A stretch of 64,000 nt of DNA. Origin: Campylobacterales bacterium (lineage in GTDB: Bacteria > Campylobacterota > Campylobacteria > Campylobacterales > Sulfurimonadaceae). The DNA lies in contig JACUTT010000001.1 of NCBI GenBank assembly GCA_014859655.1, positions 1 to 64,000 on the forward strand. Reading direction: 5' to 3'. Shown piece after piece: positions 17,631-25,581 of this stretch (its first letter is position 1; each line of letters begins with the position of its first letter). The notes beneath the pieces are model-generated. The model ran no database searches. It was given only the letters and a program-made list of their open reading frames with translations, and was not told the origin of the DNA. The translations under genes and the position numbers were made by a program.

Positions 17631-18397
17631 TGCAAGGAAAGACTCTTTTAATCAGCGGCGGAACACGCGGAATCGGAAAAGCAATCGTGTATGCTTTTGC
17701 GGAGCAAGGTGCAAATGTCGCGTTTACGTACAACTCTAAGGACGAGGTTGCCAACGAGATCGTTGCCGATGTCGAATCAAAATATGGCATCAAGGCACGC
17801 GCCTACAAGCTCAACATCCTAGAGCCCGAAGAATACAAAGAGGTCTACAAAGCATTTGATGAAGATTTCGACCGTTTGGACTACTTCATCTCCAATGCGA
17901 TCATCTCAGGACGCGCTGTTGTCGGCGGCTTCGGTCCTTTTATGCGTCTGAAGCCGAAGGGTCTTAACAATATCTATATCGCAACCGTCGATGCCTTTGT
18001 TGTCGGCGCACAGGAAGCGGCCAAACGCATGGAAAAGATCGGCGGCGGTTCCATTATCTCAATGAGCTCGACTGGAAACCTGGTCTATACGCCAAACTAC
18101 GCGGGACACGGCACCAACAAAGCAGCTGTCGAAGCGATGGTGCGCTACGCTGCGGCTGAGCTTGGCGAAAAAGGGATCCGCGTCAACGCCGTCAGTGGTG
18201 GTCCGATCGACACCGATGCACTCAGAGCCTTTCCAAACTACGAAGAGGTCAAATCTGAAGTCGTCAGACGCTCGCCGCTTAGCCGTATGGGCGAGGCGCA
18301 AGACCTGACAGGAGCCTGTCTATTTTTGTGCTCAAACGCTTCAAGCTGGCTTACGGGACAGACTATCGTTATCGACGGCGGGACAACATTCCAATAA
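17630..18397 (+). CDS. Short-chain dehydrogenase, FabL/FabI-like (Tyr-x6-Lys)
   Basis: This 255-residue Rossmann-fold SDR has the cofactor loop GGTRGIG (10-16). The catalytic pair is Tyr157 and Lys164, spaced by six residues rather than the usual three. That spacing is characteristic of enoyl-ACP reductases such as FabI and FabL, so a fatty-acid synthesis role is possible. The C-terminus WLTGQTIVIDGG is typical of SDRs. It is translationally coupled to dapA. Substrate specificity is inference from one motif. Confidence 0.8.
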   Translation: MQGKTLLISGGTRGIGKAIVYAFAEQGANVAFTYNSKDEVANEIVADVESKYGIKARAYKLNILEPEEYKEVYKAFDEDFDRLDYFISNAIISGRAVVGGFGPFMRLKPKGLNNIYIATVDAFVVGAQEAAKRMEKIGGGSIISMSSTGNLVYTPNYAGHGTNKAAVEAMVRYAAAELGEKGIRVNAVSGGPIDTDALRAFPNYEEVKSEVVRRSPLSRMGEAQDLTGACLFLCSNASSWLTGQTIVIDGGTTFQ

Positions 18398-18420
18398 TAG
18401 AGTTCTGTAAGAACCCTATT
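18396..18420 (+). terminator. Hairpin at the 3' end of the SDR gene
   Basis: A stem AATAGAGTTC / GAACCCTATT (one mismatch) with loop TGTAA begins inside the stop codon region. It is AT-rich and followed by AATTAAC rather than a clean T run, so it is a plausible but weak terminator. Confidence 0.45.
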
Positions 18421-18427
18421 AATTAAC

Positions 18428-18529
18428 ACGCAAAATGAGCGAAGCCCCTCTTTGCTGCGCTGGCCGCTTGGGCGCTGAAGCTAGCCTCTTGCGAGGCAGA
18501 GGACTTTTTGTGGTTTTACAAGAAATCTA
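18428..18529 (+). repeat. 102-bp dispersed repeat, copy 1
   Basis: This segment aligns without gaps to 50330-50431 at 86 of 102 bases. It contains a perfect hairpin GCCTC-TTGC-GAGGC. It lies between the SDR gene and pgsA and creates a false N-terminal extension of the pgsA frame. On the minus strand both copies stay open and share SSASQEASFSA, but neither encodes a plausible complete protein. Confidence 0.75.
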
Positions 18530-18600
18530 ATCTAAAAAATATCGCATTCGACAAGATTTTAAAGCCAGTCTTGTCGAAAATTTTATACAAAGCCTATATT

Positions 18601-19167
18601 ATGCCTGAGACTAAAAATCAAATCCTCAATACTCCCAACATCCTGGCACTTTTGCGTATTCTTATCGCTCCGTTTATGTTCTGGGTCATCATTACGCCTG
18701 AATTCTTTACCGCGCAGCAGATACACATTACCTGGGTCTACTATCTCGCTGCCCTGCTCTTTGTGCTGGCCAGTATCACTGACTTTTTTGACGGCTACAT
18801 TGCCCGTACCTTCGATCAGATCACCGCACTTGGAAAAGTCCTTGATCCGCTTGCAGACAAGATGCTGACCATCGGTGCTTTTTTGGCCCTTATGGTCATG
18901 GGAGATGCCTCTGCCTGGGCAGTTTATATCATCATCATTCGTGAGCTTTTTATCACAGGCCTGCGAACGGTTACCATGGCGGAGGGGATTGATGTCAGTG
19001 CCTCATTTGCAGGGAAGGTAAAAACTGTCTTTCAGATGATTGCGATCGGTTTTCTTATCATGCACTGGCCCTATGCAACCGCCCTGCTCTGGCTTGCCGT
19101 TGCCCTTACGCTTTACTCCGGTGCCGAATATGTCATAGGGCTGATTAAAGCCTTGAAGGACAGATGA
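18601..19167 (+). CDS. pgsA: CDP-diacylglycerol-glycerol-3-phosphate 3-phosphatidyltransferase
   Basis: This membrane enzyme of 188 residues from the ATG at 18601 makes phosphatidylglycerol phosphate. It carries the CDP-alcohol phosphotransferase motif D-G-x2-A-R-x8-G-x3-D-x3-D at residues 64-86 (DGYIARTF ... GKVLDPLAD). The longer open frame from 18508 runs partly through the dispersed repeat and gives an atypical N-terminus, so the internal ATG is preferred; 188 residues is normal for PgsA. It overlaps rseP by four bases. Confidence 0.92.
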   Translation: MPETKNQILNTPNILALLRILIAPFMFWVIITPEFFTAQQIHITWVYYLAALLFVLASITDFFDGYIARTFDQITALGKVLDPLADKMLTIGAFLALMVMGDASAWAVYIIIIRELFITGLRTVTMAEGIDVSASFAGKVKTVFQMIAIGFLIMHWPYATALLWLAVALTLYSGAEYVIGLIKALKDR

Positions 19168-20213
19168 TGAGTTGGCTTGTCTCTTTACTCGTTCTCTCCT
19201 TTTTGATCTTTTTCCATGAGTTGGGACATTTTTTTGCGGCACGTGTGATGGGTGTGCGTGTAAAAGTCTTCAGCATAGGCTTTGGCAAAAAGATCGCCTC
19301 CTTTGAGTGGAAAAATACGCAGTGGCGCATCGCAATGATCCCACTTGGCGGCTACGTACAGATGAAGGGGCAGGACGATACCGACCCAACTGCACTAAGT
19401 CAGGACAGCGACTCTTATAATGTTAAAAAGCCATGGCAGAGGATCTTTATACTGCTTGCCGGTCCCTTTGCCAATTTTGTGCTGGCGCTTTTTCTTTTCT
19501 GGCTGATCGCCTTAGGCGGTCCGCAGGTGCTCTCGCCTGTGATCGGCGAGATCGTCAAAGATTCTCCGGCCCAGCAGGCCGGTTTGCAGAGCCAGGACAT
19601 CGTCACACAGATCAACGGCATAAAGATTGAGACTTGGGAGGAGATGGCCAAGGCGATCTCAGACTCTTCGGGTACACTCTCTATCGTCGTTGAACGTGAT
19701 AACTATCTTCAAAACTTCACTATCTCTCCGCAAATGCGCGAGGCCCGCAATGACTTCAACGAGAGCGTACAAAGACGGATGATAGGCATCGGTGCGGCAG
19801 GCGTCTCCAAGACCCTGGAGGTCGAAAACTCATTCAAGTATGCCTGGGACAAGACCGTCTGGGCCTCTACGCTTATCTTCGGAGGTGTTAAGCGGCTTAT
19901 CTTAGGAGATGTCCCGGCAAAAGAGCTCGGCGGGGTAATCAGCATCGTGACGATAACTGCCGACGCGAGTGCCCAGGGGTGGATGGCCGTTTTCTTTTTT
20001 GCCGCTTTGATCTCTGTAAACCTGGGAATTTTAAACCTCCTGCCTATTCCAGCACTCGACGGCGGGCATATCATGTTCAACCTCTATGAGATGATTTTTC
20101 GCCGCGCACCCAGCGAAGCAATGCTTGTGCGTCTGACCATTGGCGGATGGGTGCTGCTTATTGCGCTAATGGCTTTAGGGCTCTACAACGACATTACCCG
20201 ACTAATAGGATAA
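19164..20213 (+). CDS. rseP: RseP-family intramembrane zinc metalloprotease (site-2 protease)
   Basis: This 349-residue integral membrane protease has the zinc motif HELGH (18-22) in the first membrane helix, one PDZ domain (about 110-180, with AGLQSQDIVTQING) and the C-terminal LPIPALDGGH that provides the third ligand. Site-2 proteases cleave membrane-bound anti-sigma factors or signal-peptide remnants. It is co-transcribed with pgsA and, four bases downstream, yggS. Confidence 0.95.
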   Translation: MMSWLVSLLVLSFLIFFHELGHFFAARVMGVRVKVFSIGFGKKIASFEWKNTQWRIAMIPLGGYVQMKGQDDTDPTALSQDSDSYNVKKPWQRIFILLAGPFANFVLALFLFWLIALGGPQVLSPVIGEIVKDSPAQQAGLQSQDIVTQINGIKIETWEEMAKAISDSSGTLSIVVERDNYLQNFTISPQMREARNDFNESVQRRMIGIGAAGVSKTLEVENSFKYAWDKTVWASTLIFGGVKRLILGDVPAKELGGVISIVTITADASAQGWMAVFFFAALISVNLGILNLLPIPALDGGHIMFNLYEMIFRRAPSEAMLVRLTIGGWVLLIALMALGLYNDITRLIG

Positions 20214-20217
20214 AAAC

Positions 20218-20892
20218 ATGAACACAGAAGCATACAAGATTTACCTAGACGGCGTTATCCAGCGTGTAGAAAATGCGCGCATTTCACGCAGCGAGCATCA
20301 TATCGTCAAGATCGTCGCTGTCAGCAAATACTCAGATGAGGCGGAAATCAAAGCCTTGTATCAGATCGGGCAGCGTGCCTTTGGTGAGAACAAGGTTCAA
20401 GACCTCCTTGCCAAAAGCACAAACCTGAACGATCTTCCGCTGGAGTGGCACTTTATTGGTACCCTGCAAAAAAACAAGATCAACCAGCTTATCGACGCCG
20501 ATCCCTTCCTTTTTCAAAGCCTTGATTCGCTTGAGCTGGCACAGGCGCTTCAGCAGCGCCTTAAGATCAAGGAAGCGCGTATGGAGTGTCTGCTTCAGAT
20601 CAACTCGGCCAAAGAAGAGAGCAAAAGCGGCGTAATGCCCGAAATAGCCGCAGACATCTATGCGCAGATCAAAGAGAACTGCCCAAATATCACGCTCCGC
20701 GGCGTTATGAGCATCGGTGCGCATACTCAGGATCAAAAGATCATTCAAGAGAGCTTTGAGACAACGTACGGGATATTTAAGGGTCTTAAGGGAGCAGATA
20801 TCTGTTCTATGGGAATGAGCGGGGATTTTGAGCTTGCCATCAGATGCGGCTCAAATATGGTCCGCCTGGGCTCTATAATCTTTCCGAAATAG
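20218..20892 (+). CDS. YggS/PROSC-family PLP-binding protein
   Basis: This 224-residue protein folds like alanine racemase N-domain. The PLP lysine is Lys37 in AVSKYSD; FGENKVQDL, EWHFIGTLQKNK and the phosphate-binding GMSGDFELAIRCGSNMVR are diagnostic. The family maintains pyridoxal phosphate homeostasis and has no known enzymatic activity. It is the last gene of the pgsA-rseP-yggS run and convergent with the EAL protein gene. Confidence 0.94.
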   Translation: MNTEAYKIYLDGVIQRVENARISRSEHHIVKIVAVSKYSDEAEIKALYQIGQRAFGENKVQDLLAKSTNLNDLPLEWHFIGTLQKNKINQLIDADPFLFQSLDSLELAQALQQRLKIKEARMECLLQINSAKEESKSGVMPEIAADIYAQIKENCPNITLRGVMSIGAHTQDQKIIQESFETTYGIFKGLKGADICSMGMSGDFELAIRCGSNMVRLGSIIFPK

Positions 20893-20899
20893 TTTTTTT

Positions 20900-20926
20900 T
20901 TGCCACCCTAAGGTTGCCTTAGAGGG
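20900..20926. other. Hairpin between convergent genes
   Basis: CCACCCTAAGG and CCTTAGAGGG form an imperfect stem in the 37-base gap between the yggS and EAL-protein stops. A run of T precedes it on the plus strand. No T run follows it on either strand, so it is not a canonical intrinsic terminator, though it may still mark the shared 3' ends. Confidence 0.4.
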
Positions 20927-20929
20927 CAG

Positions 20930-22774
20930 TTAGACAGCGATGTTATTAGCTGATGACACCCGCTTAATATCTATCTGCGCACTCGCCTCGCCTATATACT
21001 CCCCTTGCGAATAGTCAATCCCGATCTCAAGAACCTTCTCTTGCAGCTGTTTCGTATCGACATGCTCTGCAATCGTCTCTGCACCGATCCGCTTGGCAAA
21101 GGCAACGATATTCTCAACGATCATTTGGTGCGAAAGATTGGTATCAAGGTTTTTAATAAACGAACTGTCTATCTTGATCGTCTTTGCTTCTGTACGGAGC
21201 AGGCGACTAAAGACAGACTGTTCAGCACCAAAATCACCCAGAGTGATATTGAAACCGCGTGAGCGCAAACCTTTGATCTGTACTAATGTTTCATGCTCTG
21301 CCTTGAGCGCAATATTTCCGATCACTTCAAGATAGACACGCTTGGGTTCAATATGATAATAATCACACTTATAGCTCAAAAACTCTTCCAGATAGTTTTC
21401 GTTAAAGTCCTGGGCCGAAACATTTAATGAAAATGCATAAGCCTTGGATTGGAAGTATTTGAATGCCTTGTCGATTATCACCCGCGTGATCTTAGTCGTC
21501 AATCCGGCCAATCGCACAGGGTCCGTCACGGCACTTGCATTCAGTATACCTCCCTCCTTGTCCAAGATATAACAAAGCGCTTCATACTTCTCTATACGGC
21601 CTGTTTTATTATTGTAAATGGGCTGATAGTAAGACATGACACGATCATTTTTAAGGGCATCCTTCACCGTCTGTATGCAGGTAAACGCGGCTCTTTGCTG
21701 CTGGACATATTTTGAATTGTTTTGAAAGACGACCAGCTGGCCTCCTCCTCTCTCTTTTGCTTCCTCAGAAGCTGTCTTGGCATGGATAAAGAGTCTGTTA
21801 TGCTCTCCCCTACCCATGCCTATAGAGAAGCTGATGTCAAACTCGATATCGCCGGCAAGCACCGGAGTCTCCTTGAACATTGCCATGATCTGCTGCGAGA
21901 GTATAAATTCCTGGTTGGATGTGGGGGAGAAGATCAAAACAACAAACTCATCCGCACTGATTCTAAACAGTTCTGTATTGCCAGGAAGAAAACGCTTTAA
22001 ACGCGATGCGGTCTCTTTGAGGACCCTGTTTCCATACCCCATGCCATAAAGTGTATTAATACTGTCAAAACGGTCAATGTCTATAAAAAGAAGCGCCTTG
22101 TTTCCGACTTTTGCTATCGCATCTCTCAGGGCGCGTGTGTTGCCCAGTCCCGTCAGGTCATCTTTGAGTCTGATCTGCTCGATATACAGCGCCTGCTCAT
22201 TCAAGCGCAACTGAAACTCCCGCTCCTGTCCAAGCAGACGCCCCAGACGTTTTTTTTCGTAGGTAAGCGCTTCGTTGAGTTTTTTTTCATTGGCTTCATA
22301 ATGTTCTTGAAGCTGTCGTTTCTGTGCCCTAATCTGCTCGGAAGCATTCACTTGTTGTGTTTTTTGCGCCGCGCTGTAAAGCTGTACACAGCTTTTGTAC
22401 ATACTCTCAAGAAGCATCTGCATATTAATGGGTTTTGGGATGAAGCCGTCAATGCCCATATTGCTCCACTGCAAAAGAGTCTCGGCATCACTTGTCTTTG
22501 AGATCACGATAAGGTGTTGTGCGGGAGAGATCTTTTTGATCTGTTCAACCATCGCTATAGCAGAATAGTTGGCAAGGTCTATCTCTGTAATGATAAGGTC
22601 ATGCTGATTTATCTTGTAATGGTTTAGCCCGTCATACCCGTCTGCTGCTTCGTCTACCTGCGCAAAAATACGGCTGAATGTTTTTACAAGCGACTGCCTA
22701 ACACTGCTGTCACCGTCGATACACAAAAGCTTTAGTTTTTTCGTATAGGGCAGCAGATCTTTAAATTCAACCAT
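20930..22774 (-). CDS. Receiver-GGDEF-EAL protein with degenerate motifs (paralogue 1)
   Basis: This protein is 614 residues from the ATG that follows GAGGT; the frame also stays open to a GTG at 22810. The order is a receiver domain (about 12-125), a coiled coil (about 138-200), a GGDEF domain (about 205-350) and an EAL domain (about 365-605). The receiver has the acidic pair and conserved Lys, but Glu replaces the phosphoacceptor Asp (TEID). The cyclase motif is SADEF, so cyclase activity is unlikely. The EAL motif is intact (YEAL), but the metal-binding DDFG is GDFG, so phosphodiesterase activity is doubtful. It probably works as a c-di-GMP or GTP sensor. It is adjacent to a paralogue. Confidence 0.85.
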   Translation of the reverse strand: MVEFKDLLPYTKKLKLLCIDGDSSVRQSLVKTFSRIFAQVDEAADGYDGLNHYKINQHDLIITEIDLANYSAIAMVEQIKKISPAQHLIVISKTSDAETLLQWSNMGIDGFIPKPINMQMLLESMYKSCVQLYSAAQKTQQVNASEQIRAQKRQLQEHYEANEKKLNEALTYEKKRLGRLLGQEREFQLRLNEQALYIEQIRLKDDLTGLGNTRALRDAIAKVGNKALLFIDIDRFDSINTLYGMGYGNRVLKETASRLKRFLPGNTELFRISADEFVVLIFSPTSNQEFILSQQIMAMFKETPVLAGDIEFDISFSIGMGRGEHNRLFIHAKTASEEAKERGGGQLVVFQNNSKYVQQQRAAFTCIQTVKDALKNDRVMSYYQPIYNNKTGRIEKYEALCYILDKEGGILNASAVTDPVRLAGLTTKITRVIIDKAFKYFQSKAYAFSLNVSAQDFNENYLEEFLSYKCDYYHIEPKRVYLEVIGNIALKAEHETLVQIKGLRSRGFNITLGDFGAEQSVFSRLLRTEAKTIKIDSSFIKNLDTNLSHQMIVENIVAFAKRIGAETIAEHVDTKQLQEKVLEIGIDYSQGEYIGEASAQIDIKRVSSANNIAV

Positions 22775-22916
22775 TTCACACCTCTTTTTCACGTTAAAAC
22801 ACAAGGACACCTCTAAAAACCCTAACTGCCTTCAGAGGTGCCCATAATTATGCCCAACGCTTACTCTGCCTGTACTTTAGCAGAGCTAAACCAATACAGA
22901 GTAAATTATAGACAAT
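22775..22916 (-). promoter_or_regulatory. Intergenic leader of the first EAL gene, with promoter and repeat copy
   Basis: This gap between the two EAL genes holds, on the minus strand, a TATAAT box (in GTCTATAATTTAC, about 22900) and then the short dispersed repeat at 22803-22839. The repeat would therefore lie in the 5' untranslated region and could fold into a hairpin ahead of the start codon. The promoter assignment is by motif only. Confidence 0.45.
22803..22839 (-). repeat. Short dispersed repeat, copy B
   Basis: This is 33 of 37 bases identical to positions 31-67 in opposite orientation. Here the arms extend to a perfect 7-bp inverted repeat (CACCTCT / AGAGGTG) with a 19-base loop. It lies in the leader of the receiver-GGDEF-EAL gene. 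Confidence 0.6.
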
Positions 22917-24485
22917 TTATATTTGTGCGGAAGGTTTTCCGATATAGAAGCCCTGAGAGTAGTCCACGCCCAGGCTCTTGACAAGGTCAAATAACTCCTG
23001 CGAATCCACATATTCGGCCACCGTCTTGGCGCCGATCTTTCTGGAAAAGTCTACGATGTTTTCAATGATTATTTTTGCCTTGCTGTCATTCAAAAGCTCT
23101 TGAATAAAATGGCCGTCGATCTTTAAAATCTGCGCGTGGATCTGCATCATCCGTGCAAAATTGGAGCCGTCCACACCGAAGTCATCTATGGAGATCTTGC
23201 ATCCGAGTGATCTGAGCGCCTCTATCTGTGGCAGACACCCTTTGGCCAATTCCGTGCTGATATTTTCCAGGACCTCGATATAGAGGCGCTCAGGCTCAAT
23301 GGCATACTGGTCGCATTTGTAGCTGATAAAATCAACCAAATACTCTTCCATAAAATCCTCATGCGTGACATTGATGGAAAAGGAGTGGCTCTTGTCCTTA
23401 AAATATTTGAAACTTTTGTCGATGACCAGGCGTGTGATATCGCACATCCTTCCGGCAAAGATCGCCGCGGGGATGAAGTCACTTGGCTGGTAGAGGCTTT
23501 TGTCCCTCTCCTCTATGCGACAAAGCACCTCGTATTTTGTTATCGCGCCGCTCAGGTTCTCCATGATGGGCTGGTAATGGACGACAAGCCTGTCTTCGCA
23601 GATCGCTTCTTGTATTATTTTTACCCATTTTATATGCTCTTTTTGTTCTTTAATAAAAATTGAGCCCTCGTTATAGCTAACGATGCGCTTGCCCTCTTTC
23701 GCTTCACACAGGGCGATGTCGGCTTTTTGGATAAGCTCTTCACCTGAGGCGATGCCGATGGCAGTATTGATTTTAAGCAAAAATCCGTTTACCTCTATAG
23801 GCGTTTGTTCAAAAAAGGATTTTAACTGCTGTGAAAGTATCTTTATCTGCGAAGGAGCCGGGTTACTGAGCAAAACAGAGAACTCGTCCTCGTTAGTATG
23901 ATAGAGCTCCGCATTGACGGGAAGATTGATCTTGATGGCGTCTCTAAACTCAAGTAGGACCTTTTCCGTGATCTGCGTGCCATAATAGATCTGAAAGGCT
24001 TTAAAATTGTGAAGAGAGAGCTTTAGAAGCGCATTGTGCCGGCTATTCTCTTTGAGCCTGTCTTTTAAGGCATTGAGGTTTCGGCAGGCACTCAGGGGAT
24101 CGATGTAGTAGATATCGTAAAATATCTCCTGCATGTTCAGATAGGAGGCTGCGCGGTAAAGTACGCGCTTGCACTCTTTTTCATCGAGCGGATTGAGCAA
24201 AATGGCATCTGCACCCGCCCGCAAAGACTGCATTACCGTCTTGGGATTGGAACTGCAGGCAATGACATAGCGTTCAGGAAGAAAGTGTTTTATCTTTTCC
24301 ATGACCTCCATGCTCTCGACATGTTCCATATCCAAAACCATAAAGTCATAGTTTCTAAGATGGGAAACGGAACCTATCGCCATACCCGAGGAGAAGAATT
24401 CGATCTTGTGTGCAAAATTTTCAAGTGATGTCTGGTGCGAAGGTGTCTGCAGATAGAGTATTCTGATCTTAGAGTAGCTGTTCAT
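22917..24485 (-). CDS. Receiver-like-GGDEF-EAL protein (paralogue 2)
   Basis: This 522-residue protein has the same domain order as its neighbour. Its receiver-like part (about 6-115) keeps an Asp at the phosphoacceptor site (LDME, Asp52), but lacks the acidic pair (LQTP) and the conserved Lys (LNPL). The cyclase motif is NEDEF (198-202), so it is probably inactive. The EAL domain reads EVL, with DDFG, the NV-x-x-x-DF asparagine, LKIDG lysine and AEYVD glutamate all present, so phosphodiesterase activity is plausible. The ribosome binding site GAAGG precedes the ATG. It is probably an old tandem duplication. Confidence 0.85.
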   Translation of the reverse strand: MNSYSKIRILYLQTPSHQTSLENFAHKIEFFSSGMAIGSVSHLRNYDFMVLDMEHVESMEVMEKIKHFLPERYVIACSSNPKTVMQSLRAGADAILLNPLDEKECKRVLYRAASYLNMQEIFYDIYYIDPLSACRNLNALKDRLKENSRHNALLKLSLHNFKAFQIYYGTQITEKVLLEFRDAIKINLPVNAELYHTNEDEFSVLLSNPAPSQIKILSQQLKSFFEQTPIEVNGFLLKINTAIGIASGEELIQKADIALCEAKEGKRIVSYNEGSIFIKEQKEHIKWVKIIQEAICEDRLVVHYQPIMENLSGAITKYEVLCRIEERDKSLYQPSDFIPAAIFAGRMCDITRLVIDKSFKYFKDKSHSFSINVTHEDFMEEYLVDFISYKCDQYAIEPERLYIEVLENISTELAKGCLPQIEALRSLGCKISIDDFGVDGSNFARMMQIHAQILKIDGHFIQELLNDSKAKIIIENIVDFSRKIGAKTVAEYVDSQELFDLVKSLGVDYSQGFYIGKPSAQI

Positions 24486-24588
24486 TGTTACCTTCGCTGA
24501 AGCTGTCTTGTTTTAGCGTAAAAGCCAGGGCAGTTAATCAAGAAAGGATATATAAAAAAGGTCAATCAAAAGAAAACAGGGACAAAAA

Positions 24589-24816
24589 TCAACTTTTTTC
24601 TTTGATCATGGCAAGATAGAGCTCTTCCACCTTTGTTCTTGCCCACGGCGTCTTTCGCAGAAACTTGAGACTGGAGCTGATGGTAGGGTCGTTGTAAAAA
24701 CAGCGGATCTCTATGTGCGAGTAGAGCTCTCTCCAGCCGTAATGCGCGACCAGACGCTCCAAGATCATCTGCAGGGTAATGCCGTGAAGCGGGTTGTTTG
24801 CATGTTGATCGCTCAT
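24589..24816 (-). CDS. VF530-family (DUF2132) DNA-binding-like protein
   Basis: This 75-residue protein shows the VF530 pattern: [48 protein letters not shown], then VEELY near the end. The family is small, helical and of unclear role, and has been described as DNA-binding from structure. The frame at 24566-24895 on the same strand is an out-of-frame shadow. The gene stands alone, with about 100-base gaps either side. Confidence 0.85.
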   Translation of the reverse strand: MSDQHANNPLHGITLQMILERLVAHYGWRELYSHIEIRCFYNDPTISSSLKFLRKTPWARTKVEELYLAMIKEKS

Positions 24817-24963
24817 CTGCTTCCTTTTTTAAAGACAAAGTTTTTATAGGTGGAATTTTAGCAAATTGTTGATTAAAGATCGCAGTGCCAGTCATGGAAG
24901 CTATAGTGCAAAGTAAATTTTACTATTAGCAAGCTTTGCTATAATGCCAAAAAAAGGAAAATT

Positions 24964-25242
24964 ATGTCATTTTCACTCATTCACAACCAAGATGCAAACC
25001 AATACGAATACCACATCGAAGGCCACATCTGCCATATCACCTACGAAGAAAGCGGCAACAAAATGCACCTGACCCACACCATCGTACCCGATGCATTAGG
25101 CGGGCGCGGCATCGCGAAACAGCTCTTGATCGATGTCCTGGAAGAGATCAGAAAATGCGGTAAAAAAGCCGTTGCGGAGTGCTCATACATCGTCAACTTT
25201 GAGAGTAAAAATCCTGATTATGCGGATGTGTTTGTAAAGTAA
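24964..25242 (+). CDS. Small GNAT-type N-acetyltransferase (YidJ/Acetyltransf_CG family)
   Basis: This 92-residue compact GNAT protein has the central VPDALGGRGIAKQLLIDVL acetyl-CoA loop and the family's late Cys in AECSYIVNF, followed by NPDYADVF. These minimal acetyltransferases are common in bacteria and their targets are unknown. AAGGAAA precedes the start, and a strong hairpin terminator follows 14 bases after the stop. Confidence 0.87.
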   Translation: MSFSLIHNQDANQYEYHIEGHICHITYEESGNKMHLTHTIVPDALGGRGIAKQLLIDVLEEIRKCGKKAVAECSYIVNFESKNPDYADVFVK

Positions 25243-25256
25243 CAAAAAGATAATTT

Positions 25257-25284
25257 ACAAGCCACTAGCAAAGGTGGCTTTTGT
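25257..25284 (+). terminator. Terminator after the small acetyltransferase gene
   Basis: AAGCCAC and GTGGCTT form a perfect stem with an 8-base loop, followed by TTGTAG. The fit for the plus-strand gene is good. Confidence 0.65.
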
Positions 25285-25581
25285 AGTTTATATACAATTT
25301 TATTTGTAATTTCAGACTCATTAGTAGGATCATTTTTTGTAAAAGCAATCCCATTTGTATCATCAAGATAGATATTTAGAAAACTTAAAGAGTGATGCAA
25401 TTGCAAGGAGTCTAGCAAGGAAGCGTATTTGTGCCCCTCAGGGCACATCGGTACATGACGAACGTAACGACGCAGCAAGTGCGTCGCTTCTGGCACTAAA
25501 TACCGACACCCCCTGTCGCTCGTGTGTCCTACGCCATTTAAGAGCATAGGATGAAAGCAAAAATGGGGTGATTTGAGTTTT
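25285..25581. other. Hairpin-rich intergenic segment with a possible gene remnant
   Basis: About 300 bases between convergent genes hold no intact gene. Three perfect hairpins stand in a row: GTGCCC-CTCA-GGGCAC (25431-25446), CGACGCA-GCAAG-TGCGTCG (25468-25486) and CGACA-CCCCC-TGTCG (25504-25518). On the minus strand, 25290-25400 is open and reads like protein (LNIYLDDTNGIAFTK), suggesting a decayed coding fragment. No start, ribosome binding site or family is recognisable. It could be a structured RNA, a dispersed repeat or debris from a lost gene. Confidence 0.4.

Noticed and set aside
18508-18600. N-terminal extension of PgsA
   Set aside because: It partly lies in the dispersed repeat; the internal ATG gives a normal-length PgsA.
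20900-20926. Intrinsic terminator between yggS and the EAL gene
   Set aside because: The hairpin is real, but the T run is on the wrong side for the plus strand and absent for the minus strand, so I list it only as a hairpin.
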